DNA of 64,000 bases from Chitinophagaceae bacterium (GCA_014379345.1 JACMLY010000148.1:1-64000); one strand, 5' to 3'; counted from the first letter of the stretch, positions 43,315-54,065 are shown. Numbers and translations are program-made. The notes: generated by a model from the sequence alone, not told the origin.

Positions 43315-44463
43315 ATGAATAATTATTATGCCGTAATTATGGCAGGGGGCATTGGTTCCCGCTTTTGGCCAATAAGCAGGGCCGATTATCCAAAGCAGTT
43401 TCTCGACATCATGGGCTCCGGTCAAACCTTGATCCAGCAAACCGTGAGCCGCTTCAGGGAAATGGTTCCCATTGAGAATATCTATGTAGTTACATCAGAT
43501 GAATACATCGACATTGTAAAGGCCCAGGTGCCATCGCTGCTAACCGAAAATATTATCGGCGAACCATTGCGAAGAAATACGGCGCCCTGTATTGCATATA
43601 TTTCTTTTAAATTATTTAAAAAGGATAAAGATGCAACAATGATCGTTGCACCGTCCGATCATCTGATCACCGACCTGGCGCAGTTCAATGAAGACTGTAC
43701 ACTGGCATTAAATTTTGCACAGGATCGTCAGGCGCTTGTAACCCTTGGCATAAAGCCAGGTTATCCAAGTACCGGTTATGGCTATATCCAAAAGGCTCAG
43801 GAGGAAATAAGCCCTTCCGTATTTCCGGTAAAACAATTCATTGAAAAACCGTACCTGGAACTGGCAAAAACATTTGTCAAAAGCGAAGACTATTTGTGGA
43901 ATTCAGGAATATTTGCCTGGAGAGCAACTGATATTTTAAGGGCATATGAAAAGCATCTGCCCGATATGTTCAATCTTTTTATCAATGCTGAACATGCATA
44001 CAATACTACTGAAGAGCATGATTCTATTATACCCGTCTATCAGAATTGTGAGAACATTTCAATAGATTTTGGAATCCTGGAAAAATCAGGGAATGTGTAT
44101 ACTATTCCATCTTCATTTGGCTGGAGCGACCTTGGCACATGGTGCAGTGCATGGGAAAATATGCGAAAGGATTATATGTTCAACGCAATTGCTGCAAAAA
44201 AGGCCATGATGATCGATACCGCAAACTGTATCGTTCACGCATCACCTGAAAAATTAATATTGATCCAGGGATTGGATGATTTTATTGTAGCGGACACGAA
44301 GGATGTATTGTTGATCTGCCGCAAGGAAAAGGAGCAGGAAATCAAGAACTATGTAAAGGAGGTAAATAAATCAATGGGAAATCAATTTCTCCATTCTTAC
44401 AGGAAGCCCGTTCTTGAAAAAGATTTTATGGGGCAAAGAGATTCAGCCGTTCCTTATCCATAA
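43315..44463 (+). CDS. manC: Mannose-1-phosphate guanylyltransferase
   Basis: A 382-residue nucleotidyltransferase making GDP-mannose from mannose-1-phosphate and GTP. The signature AGGIGSRFWPISRADYPKQF (about 10-29) is followed by VAPSDHLI, EKPYLELA, NSGIFAWR and FGWSDLGTW. It lacks the C-terminal isomerase cupin of longer ManC proteins, so it is the single-function form. Its product feeds Gmd and Fcl downstream (50.5-52.6 kb). First enzymatic gene of the locus. No phosphomannomutase gene is in the window. Confidence 0.95.
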   Translation: MNNYYAVIMAGGIGSRFWPISRADYPKQFLDIMGSGQTLIQQTVSRFREMVPIENIYVVTSDEYIDIVKAQVPSLLTENIIGEPLRRNTAPCIAYISFKLFKKDKDATMIVAPSDHLITDLAQFNEDCTLALNFAQDRQALVTLGIKPGYPSTGYGYIQKAQEEISPSVFPVKQFIEKPYLELAKTFVKSEDYLWNSGIFAWRATDILRAYEKHLPDMFNLFINAEHAYNTTEEHDSIIPVYQNCENISIDFGILEKSGNVYTIPSSFGWSDLGTWCSAWENMRKDYMFNAIAAKKAMMIDTANCIVHASPEKLILIQGLDDFIVADTKDVLLICRKEKEQEIKNYVKEVNKSMGNQFLHSYRKPVLEKDFMGQRDSAVPYP

Positions 44464-44527
44464 AGCTGAACGGATTTAGTTTCAATTCACAGATAAATAC
44501 AGTTTTGACAAACTGCATGTTCATTCC

Positions 44528-46522
44528 ATGAAAAGTTTTACCATGAAACAGTGCTTACTCTTAGTTTACGTTCTATCAGCTTTTGTAATCGTAAAAGGAC
44601 AAGTTGCTTATACCGATAAACCACTTTCTTTACAATTATACCCTCGCAACCCTGTTAATAACACGGCCACAGTTGTAACAAGCGGCACAATTACCAGCCC
44701 GGGAATTGTTTTAGTAAAATTAGAAGTATACAAAAATAATGTTCTTGTAAAAACCAGTTCACAGTCACTGGCTGGAAATGTAAACGAAAGTTTTTCATTT
44801 TCTGAAACCATCATAGCAGAGCTGAGCAACTATAAATTTGTAGTCAGCATATTGTTTACAAATGGAGTTTGGGTTGAGAATTATGTCGCTGATAAGGTTG
44901 TAGCGGGCGATGCGATTATCATACAGGGACAGTCGAATGCTGAGTCGGCATTGGTGCAAGGAAGTTCTGCTGCGTATCAAAATGACTTTATCAGGGTATA
45001 TTTTTCGGGAAGTGATGTTTGGTTCCCTCCATTCATTCAATGGTATATCGGACAGGGAGACGGCTACAACGGTACTGTTGGTAATACCGGCCAATGGGGT
45101 CTTGTGCTTGCCAATTACCTGGTAACACAAACCAATTACCCGATAGCAGTTTTTAATGGCGCCCAGGCGGCTTCTCCCATTAGCTATTTTTTACGCAATA
45201 ATACTGTTCGCTCGGATCTGAGTACGAATTACGGACGGCTTCTTACCCGGATACAGGGAACAGGTTTTCAAAACAATATCCGTGCTGTTTTTTGGTACCA
45301 GGGTGAAGCCAATGCACAGAATCTGGAACTCGATGATATTAATACATACAAAACAAAATTTTATGCATTACGAAATGCCTGGCTTGAGGATTATCCAGGG
45401 GTCAATCGTTTTTATATTTCGCAAATCCGCTATGGTTGCGGTCAATTTCAAAATACAACGGTTTTGATCAAGGAAGCATTAAGGCAGATCGCCGTTGAAA
45501 ATGCTGATACCCGTATCTATGGTACAGGAGCATTGCAGCATGATGCCGATCTTTGTCATTTCACATTTGTCAATGGTTATGAGAAACTTGGTATTGATTG
45601 GAGCTACATCGTTAAAAAAGATCTATACGGAGGTGCCGACCTGGCTGACATTGAGTCTCCACTTGTAGTAAGTGTTTCTCAAATCAATTCAAGAGAAATT
45701 CAATTAAAATTAAAAAGCCCGTCCGATAACATCAGCATTCAAACAGGATCGCTGGATGATTTTCATTTCGAAGGAGCATCCGTGCAACCGGTAATTCAAA
45801 ACGCCGCGATTTCAGGAAATAATATAATACTAACACTTGATATGATACCACCAGGCACTACTGGCCTGAGTTATTATGAAAATCACGTAATAGGAGCCGC
45901 CCCCAATATTGTAAATGCAAATAATATGGCATTGGTGAATTTTTATAATATGCCTGTTTTATCGGCGGTCTTGCCTACCAGATTAGTGAAGTTTGAAGCA
46001 CGATGGAATGAGTTAAAGAACATTGCGTTTGAATGGAGTATTGAGGAGGAGTCGGATATGCTTGGATATGAGATTGAATATTCGCGTGACGGAATTAATT
46101 TTCAGTTTATCAGTATGACAGCTGCCATCAACTCCCTGGCAACACAAAATTATTCGTCAAAGTATGTGCTGGCGACTTCTAAAGAAAATTACTTCAGACT
46201 TAAGCTGATTGCAAGGGGAGGGAAAATAAGTTACTCAAGGATAGTCAGGTTAACCTCATTGAATAATCTGAAAGAAATGAACGTATATCCAAACCCTGTT
46301 ACTAAAAAAGCCTTTTTGAATATACATGCTTCTGTGGTGGGTAAAGCGAGATTGCAAATGACAAACATTATGGGGCAGGAAATAAAGTCTTTATCTGTAA
46401 ATCTTGTGCAGGGTGAAAACACCATTGACTTAGGAACGCTTATCTCTTCCAAAAAAGGCATGTATTACATTCATGTATTCATGAACAACGACATGCAAAC
46501 AACTAAAATTATTATTCAATAA
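44528..46522 (+). CDS. Secreted sialate O-acetylesterase-like protein with T9SS sorting domain
   Basis: A 664-residue exported enzyme. A signal peptide (about 1-25) is followed by a SASA/DUF303 SGNH-hydrolase domain with the nucleophile block IIQGQSNAES (Ser136), VFWYQGEANAQ and a later DADLCHFTFVNGY that holds the likely catalytic Asp/His. The C-terminal 80 residues are a type A T9SS sorting domain (MNVYPNPVTKKAFLNI, GMYYIHVFMN, TTKIIIQ). Thus it goes through the type IX system to the cell surface. Such enzymes remove O-acetyl groups from sugars. Location between manC and wza suggests action on the polysaccharide itself; three acetyltransferase-like genes lie downstream. Confidence 0.87.
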   Translation: MKSFTMKQCLLLVYVLSAFVIVKGQVAYTDKPLSLQLYPRNPVNNTATVVTSGTITSPGIVLVKLEVYKNNVLVKTSSQSLAGNVNESFSFSETIIAELSNYKFVVSILFTNGVWVENYVADKVVAGDAIIIQGQSNAESALVQGSSAAYQNDFIRVYFSGSDVWFPPFIQWYIGQGDGYNGTVGNTGQWGLVLANYLVTQTNYPIAVFNGAQAASPISYFLRNNTVRSDLSTNYGRLLTRIQGTGFQNNIRAVFWYQGEANAQNLELDDINTYKTKFYALRNAWLEDYPGVNRFYISQIRYGCGQFQNTTVLIKEALRQIAVENADTRIYGTGALQHDADLCHFTFVNGYEKLGIDWSYIVKKDLYGGADLADIESPLVVSVSQINSREIQLKLKSPSDNISIQTGSLDDFHFEGASVQPVIQNAAISGNNIILTLDMIPPGTTGLSYYENHVIGAAPNIVNANNMALVNFYNMPVLSAVLPTRLVKFEARWNELKNIAFEWSIEEESDMLGYEIEYSRDGINFQFISMTAAINSLATQNYSSKYVLATSKENYFRLKLIARGGKISYSRIVRLTSLNNLKEMNVYPNPVTKKAFLNIHASVVGKARLQMTNIMGQEIKSLSVNLVQGENTIDLGTLISSKKGMYYIHVFMNNDMQTTKIIIQ

Positions 46523-46724
46523 ATCGGAACAGGCAGATAATAATTTTATTATGAACAAAAAAGAACTGGAATATAAATTGTATAAAATATAATTTACAAT
46601 ATCAATTTCACCAGGTCAATATCCTTTGTTGAAAATCTCATCCTGGTATTAATATCCTTCTTTGCGTCTCTTTAATTTGTCAAATAGATTGTTTGTAATA
46701 TGAGAAATCATAAAAAAAATATTT

Positions 46725-47513
46725 ATGACTATCATACACAAATATGTTTCCCGAAAAGTATTAGCCGCTGCAGTTGTGTCAGTCCTGATAAGCTTATTTA
46801 GTTGCACGAGTACAAAAAAAGTAACTTATTTTTCAGGACTTCAGAATGATACACTGAACTCTGTTAACGTTGTTCCCGATCCTGTAATTCAGAACAACGA
46901 TTTATTGAGTATATCTGTTGGCAGTCTCAACCCCGAAGCTTCAGTTATTTTTAATGCAAATTATCCACGCAGTGCGCAGGATCCTTCCGGCAATACGGCT
47001 TCTGCCTACCTGGTAGATGCTTATGGATATATACAGTTTCCTGTTCTGGGTAACATCAAGGTGGCTGGAATGAATAAGTACAAACTAAAAGAACTTATCA
47101 CTGGCAGATTGATCGAAAATAAATTACTGGTAGATCCTGTTGTCAATATTCGTTACCTGAATTTTAAGGTTACTGTGTTGGGTGAAGTGAACAAACCTTC
47201 TGTACTGTCGGTTCCAAGCGAAAAGATATCATTACTGGAAGCTCTTGGTTTGGCAGGTGACATGACATTATTCGGGAAAAGAGAAAACGTTTTATTGATA
47301 AGGGAAGAAAATGGTAAAAAGATTTCAAGGCGGATCAATCTTAACACCCAGGAATTGTTCGAATCAGGATTTTATTACTTAAAGCCGAATGATGTTGTTT
47401 ATGTGGAAACTACAAAAGCAAAAGTTACAAATTCGGGGAAGGCTATATGGGTGCCTGCTGTAATTAGCGGATTATCTTTTGTTGCCATTATTGCCGGTCA
47501 GGTCATAAAATAA
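46725..47513 (+). CDS. wza: Polysaccharide export lipoprotein (Wza family)
   Basis: A 262-residue outer-membrane polysaccharide export protein. The lipobox is LFSC with Cys27. The Poly_export domain (IQNNDLLSISVGSLNPEAS, GYIQFPVLGNIKVAG) and an SLBB domain (VTVLGEVNKPSVLSVPSEK) follow. A C-terminal hydrophobic stretch (VPAVISGLSFVAIIAGQVIK) is the transmembrane helix of the octameric channel. It precedes the Wzc-type kinase by five bases, the classic export pair. Confidence 0.93.
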   Translation: MTIIHKYVSRKVLAAAVVSVLISLFSCTSTKKVTYFSGLQNDTLNSVNVVPDPVIQNNDLLSISVGSLNPEASVIFNANYPRSAQDPSGNTASAYLVDAYGYIQFPVLGNIKVAGMNKYKLKELITGRLIENKLLVDPVVNIRYLNFKVTVLGEVNKPSVLSVPSEKISLLEALGLAGDMTLFGKRENVLLIREENGKKISRRINLNTQELFESGFYYLKPNDVVYVETTKAKVTNSGKAIWVPAVISGLSFVAIIAGQVIK

Positions 47514-47518
47514 TTGAT

Positions 47519-49855
47519 ATGCAGGAAAAAACAATGAAGAGCATGAGTAGCAGCAATCAGGAGAATATATTGTACCAGTTATGGTTCAGATATTTTCCCT
47601 ACTGGCCGTTGTTTGCCGTTCTCATAGTGATAAGCCTCGGCTCGACTTTGATCTATGTCAAAAACATCACCCCAATGTATGAATCGGCTACCACAATATT
47701 GATCAAAGATGAGAGAAAGGGCCTGGATGATTCGAAGATGATCGAATCACTAAATCAATTGGCAACAAAGAAGATCATTGAGAATGAAACCGAAGTGCTT
47801 CATTCAAGATCGTTGATGAATGCGGTAGTAAAGAAATTACAATTATACGCGCCCGTTTCTGAAACGGGAAAAATGGTATCTGCTTCTGCTTATGAGTCTT
47901 CACCGATTAGCATAGCTGTTAAAAACCCTGATTCCCTAAGAGAAACCGGTAATATCGATGTAGCTTATGACGCCCGCAAAGAATTAGTGAAAATTGGCCA
48001 GCTTTGGTATCCACTCAATACATGGGTGGCTACCAAATTCGGAGAGTTGTTGTTCGCAAAGAACGCAGTTGACGGGTATAATGGAAAAAGTTTCTATTTT
48101 TCGTTGATAGATCCTAAACGCATCACTCAATTGTTGAATGCGAGGCTTACTATTTCTTCCGTCAATAAACTTTCTACGGTAATTAATCTTAAGATCAGAG
48201 ATGAAGTTCCGTCCCGCGGGGAGAAGATACTGGACCAGTTAGTTTGGGAATATAACAAAGCGGCGATCGATGATAAAAATGCCCTCGCGTTGAATACCTT
48301 GTCTTTCGTGGAAGATAGATTGAGCTATGTAGCTCATGACCTTGATTCCATTGAGCATAGGATACAGCAATATAAGTCTGCAAGAGGAGCGGTGGATGTA
48401 GGAGCTCAGGGAAGGCTATTTCTTGAAAATGTAAGCGCGAATGACCAAAAGATGGGCGATATCAGTATGCAGCTCGCGGTTTTGAAGAAGGTTGAGCAAT
48501 ATGTGATGTCGAAAGACAATGCTGGTGTGATCGTACCGTCCACTCTCGGTATAAGTGATCCATTGCTTTCCCAACTTCTCGAAAAGCTATACAGCCTGGA
48601 ACTTGATCATGAGAGGCTTCGTAAGACGACTGCTGAAAACAATCCTGTTCTTGTATCCATATCCGATCAGATCAATAAATTAAAGCCAGGTATCGTGGAA
48701 AACCTGAGGAATAGGATCGTGAGCCTCAATGCAGGGATGGCCAATTTGTATAATACAAATGCAGCTTATGCGTCTTTGCTACAGACAATTCCACGTAAAG
48801 AGCGGGAGCTTGTCGAGATTAGCCGGGAGCAAAGCATTAAGAACAGCATATATACTTTTCTACTTCAGAAAAGAGAGGAGGCTGCGTTGTCTCATTCTTC
48901 AATGGTGGCCGATAGCAGGGTAGTAGATAAGGCTGAATCATCATTGGTCCCCGTTAGCCCAAATAAAAAACTATATTATATCATTGCCATAGTTGCTGCG
49001 CTCATTCTGGGAGTTGCCATCCTTTCAGGGAATGAAATATTCAATCGAACCATATTATTTCGGCAGGAAGTAGAAAAGTTTACCTCCATCCCAATTCTCT
49101 CTGAAATAGCTTATGAAAAGCTGAAAACTCCACTCGTGTTAGGTAATGGAGAGAGAAGTTTTATTGCAGAGCAATTCAGAAAATTGAGAGCTTCCGTACT
49201 GCACATGACAAATCCACAAAAAAGAAAAAAGATATTAGTAACCTCCGGTATTGCTGGTGAAGGCAAAAGTTTTATTACACTGAATCTTGGTCTTAGTCTT
49301 GCGATCACGGGCAAAAAAGTTGTTGTTGTTGAATTCGATCTTATCCATCCCACATTTTCAAAAAAATTAAATCAATCTCATACAAAAGGCCTGTCAGATT
49401 ATCTCACCGGCCAGGCGGAGCCTGAAGAGATCATAAAAAGATCTGAAGCAAATGAAAACATGTTTTTAATATTTGCGGGAGCGTTGCCATCTAATCCATC
49501 AGAACTGATCTTAAGTGAAAGGGCTGAGGACCTGTTATCATACCTGGCGGCTATTTTTGATTATGTGATTGTAGATTCTGCTCCCGCCGGTCCATCTTCT
49601 GACGCATTTATTTTATCGCCATTATGCGATGCCACTTTATATATCATTCGTCATAAGTTCACGCCAAGAATAATGGTGCAGCGCCTGGATGAAAATATTA
49701 AGACAACAGGGTTAAAAAATATCGAGATCATTTTTAATGGGGTTAAGTCGCGGGGTTTCTTAAAGAGTAACTATGGCTTTGGGTATGGTTATGGATATGG
49801 CTTTAATTATGACGATGCAAAAAAGATCGAGAAAGGAGTTAAAGCTTCAGCCTGA
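47519..49855 (+). CDS. wzc: Polysaccharide co-polymerase with tyrosine autokinase domain (Wzc family)
   Basis: A 778-residue inner-membrane protein. An N-terminal Wzz domain has a first membrane helix at about 25-48 (WPLFAVLIVISLGSTLIYV) and a second at about 485-505. A periplasmic coiled-coil part lies between. The cytoplasmic BY-kinase domain has Walker A at residues 577-585 (Lys583 in GIAGEGKSF), Walker A' VVVVEFDLIHPTFSKKL and Walker B YVIVDSAP. The C-terminus is a tyrosine cluster (GFGYGYGYGFNYDDA), the site of autophosphorylation that controls chain length and export. In Wzc, Asp is usual in A' where the first acidic residue here is Glu, but the DLIHP core is kept. Confidence 0.94.
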   Translation: MQEKTMKSMSSSNQENILYQLWFRYFPYWPLFAVLIVISLGSTLIYVKNITPMYESATTILIKDERKGLDDSKMIESLNQLATKKIIENETEVLHSRSLMNAVVKKLQLYAPVSETGKMVSASAYESSPISIAVKNPDSLRETGNIDVAYDARKELVKIGQLWYPLNTWVATKFGELLFAKNAVDGYNGKSFYFSLIDPKRITQLLNARLTISSVNKLSTVINLKIRDEVPSRGEKILDQLVWEYNKAAIDDKNALALNTLSFVEDRLSYVAHDLDSIEHRIQQYKSARGAVDVGAQGRLFLENVSANDQKMGDISMQLAVLKKVEQYVMSKDNAGVIVPSTLGISDPLLSQLLEKLYSLELDHERLRKTTAENNPVLVSISDQINKLKPGIVENLRNRIVSLNAGMANLYNTNAAYASLLQTIPRKERELVEISREQSIKNSIYTFLLQKREEAALSHSSMVADSRVVDKAESSLVPVSPNKKLYYIIAIVAALILGVAILSGNEIFNRTILFRQEVEKFTSIPILSEIAYEKLKTPLVLGNGERSFIAEQFRKLRASVLHMTNPQKRKKILVTSGIAGEGKSFITLNLGLSLAITGKKVVVVEFDLIHPTFSKKLNQSHTKGLSDYLTGQAEPEEIIKRSEANENMFLIFAGALPSNPSELILSERAEDLLSYLAAIFDYVIVDSAPAGPSSDAFILSPLCDATLYIIRHKFTPRIMVQRLDENIKTTGLKNIEIIFNGVKSRGFLKSNYGFGYGYGYGFNYDDAKKIEKGVKASA

Positions 49856-49898
49856 TAAGGTGTGATTGTTTCCTTTGAACATTTTTTAAAAATATTAG

Positions 49899-49920
49899 AC
49901 CAGTCGTTTGTGTGACTGGT
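49899..49920 (+). promoter_or_regulatory. Hairpin in the wzc-upxY gap
   Basis: ACCAGTC (49899-49905) and GACTGGT (49914-49920) make a perfect 7-bp stem with an eight-base loop. No T run follows at once. A pause or antitermination site upstream of upxY is possible. Confidence 0.4.
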
Positions 49921-49985
49921 ATGGGCGAAGCCTTTTTAAAAAAATACAGAACAGCTTCCGATTCAGTTAAACTAAAACCCTTACT

Positions 49986-50516
49986 ATGAGTACTTCAAAA
50001 AATTGGTATGTAGTATATACCAGGCCTAAATGGGAAAAAAAAGTTTCTCAGATCTTGTCCGGGAAAAGTCTTGTTAACTATTGTCCGTTGAACAAAGTAC
50101 AGAAACAATGGTCCGATCGTAAGAAGATTGTTATGGAGCCTCTCTTCACTTCATATGTATTCGTTCATGCATCGGTTTCAGACCATGCAATCATCAGGCA
50201 ATCTGACGGCATCATCAATTTTGTGTACTGGTTAGGTAATCCGGCCATTGTACGCGAAGAAGAAATAGAGACGATAAGGAAATTCCTGAATGAATACAAG
50301 CTTGTAACACTCGAAAAATTATTTGTGAATATTAACGATAATATACGCATTACAAGTGGTCCGTTGATGGACATTCAGGGCAAAGTAATAGAAATAAAAA
50401 CACGAACTGTTAAGGTATACCTTCCCACATTGGGATATCAGATGATCGCCGAAGTAGAAAAATCAAGTATTGAGATTCTGGCGTCTGAAGGTTTGGCCCA
50501 TCCGCTGGCATCGTGA
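49986..50516 (+). CDS. upxY: UpxY-family transcription antiterminator (NusG/RfaH-like)
   Basis: A 176-residue NusG-type protein. The N-terminal NGN domain starts NWYVVYTRPKWEKKVSQIL, with KIVMEPLFTSYVFV and a C-terminal KOW-like part (ITSGPLMDIQGKVIEIK). UpxY proteins in Bacteroides bind the 5' leader of their own capsule operon and stop early transcription termination, allowing only one locus to be expressed. Odd feature: UpxY usually is the first gene of its locus, whereas here four to five locus genes precede it. It may govern the part from gmd/fcl onward. Confidence 0.9.
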   Translation: MSTSKNWYVVYTRPKWEKKVSQILSGKSLVNYCPLNKVQKQWSDRKKIVMEPLFTSYVFVHASVSDHAIIRQSDGIINFVYWLGNPAIVREEEIETIRKFLNEYKLVTLEKLFVNINDNIRITSGPLMDIQGKVIEIKTRTVKVYLPTLGYQMIAEVEKSSIEILASEGLAHPLAS

Positions 50517-50565
50517 TAATATTTCACAACCTTAATAAAAGATCTCAACATTAAATTAAAGGAGT

Positions 50566-51519
50566 ATGGAACAGAGCAATAAAATATATATAGCAGGACA
50601 CCGGGGCATGGTTGGTTCTGCTATCAAACGCCATCTTGAAAAGAAGGGGTATGATAATCTGATATGGAGAACTTCGTCAGAGCTCGATTTACGAGACCAT
50701 GAAGCCGTCAGAAACTTTTTTGATAATGAAAAACCAGAATATATCTTCCTTGCTGCTGCAAAAGTTGGGGGCATACATGCCAACAATACTTACAGAGCCG
50801 ATTTTATTTACGATAATATGATGATACAAAGCAATATCATTCATCATGCGTACAGGACCGGGGTCAAAAAACTTCTGATTCTTGGTTCGTCCTGTATTTA
50901 TCCCAGGCAGGCGCCCCAGCCTATTAAAGAAGAATCACTTTTGACGGGGCCGCTTGAGCCCACAAACGAGCCTTATGCAATTGCAAAGATCGCAGGCATC
51001 AAAATGTGTGAGGCATATCGTCATCAGTATGGATGCAATTTTATAACGGTGATGCCGACTAACCTGTACGGGCCTGAGGATAATTATGATCTTGAAAACT
51101 CTCATGTGCTCCCCGCCCTTATCCGGAAATTTCATGAAGCGAAAATTTATGGGAAGAATGAGGTTGCTTTCTGGGGAACCGGAAAGCCGATGCGGGAATT
51201 TCTGTATGCGGACGACCTGGCCGATGCCTGTGTTTTTTTAATGCTGAATTACAACGATGGCGGGCCGGTCAATGTTGGCGTCGGTGTGGATATCAGTATA
51301 GCTGAACTTGCGAGGATGGTGCGGGATGTTGTGGGTTATGATGGAGAAATAAGATTCAATCCTGAAATGCCTGACGGAACTCCAAGAAAATTACTGGATG
51401 TGACAAAATTGCGAACGCTGGGATGGAAGCATAAAGTATCCCTGGTGGAGGGTATCCATCTGGCCTATTCAGATTTCCTTAAAAATAAAATAGAGCAATC
51501 CGATTTGCTGGTTGCATAA
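50566..51519 (+). CDS. fcl: GDP-L-fucose synthase
   Basis: A 317-residue NADPH-dependent epimerase/reductase making GDP-L-fucose from GDP-4-keto-6-deoxymannose. The Rossmann motif is [10 protein letters not shown] (about 8-17), the catalytic region is GSSCIYP and [10 protein letters not shown] (Tyr-x3-Lys), and [13 protein letters not shown] and PRKLLDV are seen. It precedes gmd by 26 bases; the pair together with manC make GDP-L-fucose from mannose-1-phosphate. Probably supplies fucose to the polysaccharide. Confidence 0.96.
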   Translation: MEQSNKIYIAGHRGMVGSAIKRHLEKKGYDNLIWRTSSELDLRDHEAVRNFFDNEKPEYIFLAAAKVGGIHANNTYRADFIYDNMMIQSNIIHHAYRTGVKKLLILGSSCIYPRQAPQPIKEESLLTGPLEPTNEPYAIAKIAGIKMCEAYRHQYGCNFITVMPTNLYGPEDNYDLENSHVLPALIRKFHEAKIYGKNEVAFWGTGKPMREFLYADDLADACVFLMLNYNDGGPVNVGVGVDISIAELARMVRDVVGYDGEIRFNPEMPDGTPRKLLDVTKLRTLGWKHKVSLVEGIHLAYSDFLKNKIEQSDLLVA

Positions 51520-51545
51520 ATTCCTTCATTAAACTATCATTAATC

Positions 51546-52649
51546 ATGAAAACTGCATTAATTACGGGTGTAACCGGACAGGATGGTGCATATCTCGCTG
51601 AACTTCTTCTCGACAAAGGGTACATGGTACACGGCTTAAAAAGAAGATCTTCTCTTATCAACACGCAACGCATTAATCATTTATATGTAGACCCGCACGA
51701 AAGCAACGTTCGCTTTAAATTGCATTATGGAGATCTGACCGATAGCACAAATCTGATTCGCATAGTACAGGAAACCCAGCCGGATGAGATTTATAATCTT
51801 GCTGCTATGAGTCATGTTAAGGTTAGTTTCGATACACCTGAATATACTGCTAATGCAGACGGTATCGGTACGTTGCGTTTGCTTGAAGCAGTTAGAATTC
51901 TGGGTCTAAAAGACAAAACAAAGATCTATCAGGCATCAACTTCCGAATTGTATGGGTTGGTACAGGAAATACCGCAAACGGAGCAAACTCCTTTTTATCC
52001 CAGAAGCCCTTACGCCGTTGCGAAATTATATGCATACTGGATCACAGTCAATTATCGCGAGGCATATGGCATGTTTGCATGCAACGGGATCTTATTCAAC
52101 CATGAAAGTCCAATACGCGGAGAAACTTTTGTAACAAGAAAAATAACAAGAGCAGCTGCCGCTATTGCTCTCGGCTTTCAAAATTGTTTATATCTGGGAA
52201 ACTTAGACGCACAAAGGGATTGGGGACATGCTAAAGATTATGTAGACGCTATGTGGAGAATACTGCAGCAGGATACTCCCGAAGATTTTGTGATTGCAAC
52301 AGGTGTAACAACCAGCGTGCGTGAATTTGTGCGCCTGTCTTTTGCAGAATTGGGCATCACCATCGGGTTTACTGGTTCAGGGATCAATGAAAAAGGCATT
52401 GTGGCTGCATGCGATAATGAGGAATATCAATTGCCGATAGGCCAACAGGTGATCGCAGTAGATCCGAATTATTTCAGGCCCACAGAAGTTGAATTATTGA
52501 TTGGTGATCCTACAAAAGCCAAGAAAAAGCTTAACTGGACTCCTGCCTATACGCTCGATAAACTGGTAATGGAAATGGTGGACAGTGATGTTACGATGTA
52601 TAAAAAATACGGTGTTGAATATGAATTTTCACAATTGGAACCATTTTAA
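51546..52649 (+). CDS. gmd: GDP-mannose 4,6-dehydratase
   Basis: A 367-residue short-chain dehydrogenase-type dehydratase. It shows [18 protein letters not shown] (nucleotide-binding), the Ser/Tyr/Lys catalytic set in STSELYG and [12 protein letters not shown], and [19 protein letters not shown] as the family-specific block. Product is GDP-4-keto-6-deoxymannose, the substrate of the fucose synthase. Full length. Confidence 0.96.
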   Translation: MKTALITGVTGQDGAYLAELLLDKGYMVHGLKRRSSLINTQRINHLYVDPHESNVRFKLHYGDLTDSTNLIRIVQETQPDEIYNLAAMSHVKVSFDTPEYTANADGIGTLRLLEAVRILGLKDKTKIYQASTSELYGLVQEIPQTEQTPFYPRSPYAVAKLYAYWITVNYREAYGMFACNGILFNHESPIRGETFVTRKITRAAAAIALGFQNCLYLGNLDAQRDWGHAKDYVDAMWRILQQDTPEDFVIATGVTTSVREFVRLSFAELGITIGFTGSGINEKGIVAACDNEEYQLPIGQQVIAVDPNYFRPTEVELLIGDPTKAKKKLNWTPAYTLDKLVMEMVDSDVTMYKKYGVEYEFSQLEPF

Positions 52650-52703
52650 AGACGGTTGCTCATTGTTTCATCAGGCATTCAATTATAACAAGGAAATATA
52701 AAG

Positions 52704-54065
52704 ATGTTCTCTGCACTCAGGACGAAGGCACTGAATTACTTCTCGGGGAGTAACGACCGTACCAGGAAAATTACCCACAACATACTCATGTCTTTCGGGG
52801 TGAAAGCTGCCAGTATTCTTGTGGGTATAATTCTGGTCCCTATGACCATCAATTATGTAAACCCAATTCAGTATGGGGTTTGGCTAACCATCAGCTCCAT
52901 TGTGGCCTGGATGAATTTTTTTGATATTGGTCTTGGAAACGGTTTGAAGAACAAACTGGCTCACTCCATTGCTGTGGACCAGCACGCCGAAGCCCGGAAT
53001 TACATCAGCACAACCTATGCCCTGCTTTTCATTATTTCCTCCATCATTTTTCTTTGTTTTCTATTTATCAATGTTTTCCTGGATTGGCACAGCATACTGA
53101 ATATTCCGGCCAATTCGGTAGAAGATCTTGAAGCTATTGTTCTTATTGTGGTGGGGTCGTTTTGTGTGCAGTTTGTTCTCCAAACACTCAATACAATTCT
53201 GATAGCTACTCACCAGCCTGCAAAAACAGCAGTCATTTCTTTTTTGGGACAGGTTTTTGTTTTTGCCTGCATAATCATCCTGAGGAAGTGGATGCCTTCG
53301 AATTTGAAAGCCCTTGTCATTGTAGCCACAGGTATTCCGATAATTGTGACACTGATTGCGACCGTGTACTTTTTTAGAAATTCACTGAAAGCTTTCACTC
53401 CTTCATTTTATAGTATTCATTTAAAGTACATCAGGCCCTTACTCAATCTGGGGATAATGTTTTTTGTTATTCAAATGGGTGCACTCATTCTGTTTCAAAC
53501 CGATAATATTGTGATCACCCGGATCCTGGGTCCCGAAGCAGTTACCATATTCAATGTTTCATACAAACTTTTTTCAGTAGTGACCATGATATTTGTGATC
53601 ATCATCACTCCTTACTGGAGCGCTTTTACGGACGCGTATGCAAGTCAGGATTTTCAATGGATGAAGAATAGCATGGACCTCATCAGGAAAGTATGCATAT
53701 TTCTATCACTGGCGGCATTTCTTGTATACCTGCTTTCTCCCTGGATTTTCAACTTATGGTTGGGCGATACTATCCGCATAGACAGAACATTGACATTTGC
53801 CATGATGATCTACGCCATTGCTTATATATGGCAGACTGCACATGTCTTCTTATTGAACGGTGTCGGTAAGATCAGGTTACAATTAATCCTGGTGATACTT
53901 TCCGCAATAATTAATATTCCGCTGGCTGTGATCCTGGGGCATCGATGGGGCCTCCCGGGAATAATCTCGGCCAGTTCAATCCTGTTCATTGTTATGGGTT
54001 CGGTATTTTATTTACAAACAGAAAAAATTGTCAATCAAAATGCGAAAGGCATCTGGGATAAATAA
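52704..54065 (+). CDS. wzx: Oligosaccharide flippase (Wzx family)
   Basis: A 453-residue membrane protein of the MOP/Wzx type with about 12-14 predicted helices, for example [54 protein letters not shown] and [20 protein letters not shown]. It flips undecaprenyl-linked repeat units across the inner membrane. Its C-terminus overlaps the next acyltransferase gene by 26 bases. Confidence 0.9.
   Translation: MFSALRTKALNYFSGSNDRTRKITHNILMSFGVKAASILVGIILVPMTINYVNPIQYGVWLTISSIVAWMNFFDIGLGNGLKNKLAHSIAVDQHAEARNYISTTYALLFIISSIIFLCFLFINVFLDWHSILNIPANSVEDLEAIVLIVVGSFCVQFVLQTLNTILIATHQPAKTAVISFLGQVFVFACIIILRKWMPSNLKALVIVATGIPIIVTLIATVYFFRNSLKAFTPSFYSIHLKYIRPLLNLGIMFFVIQMGALILFQTDNIVITRILGPEAVTIFNVSYKLFSVVTMIFVIIITPYWSAFTDAYASQDFQWMKNSMDLIRKVCIFLSLAAFLVYLLSPWIFNLWLGDTIRIDRTLTFAMMIYAIAYIWQTAHVFLLNGVGKIRLQLILVILSAIINIPLAVILGHRWGLPGIISASSILFIVMGSVFYLQTEKIVNQNAKGIWDK

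Noticed and set aside
46523-46724. Spacer before wza as a JUMPStart/ops-like leader
   Set aside because: No ops or JUMPStart sequence is visible and no clear hairpin with T run; nothing to support a leader element.
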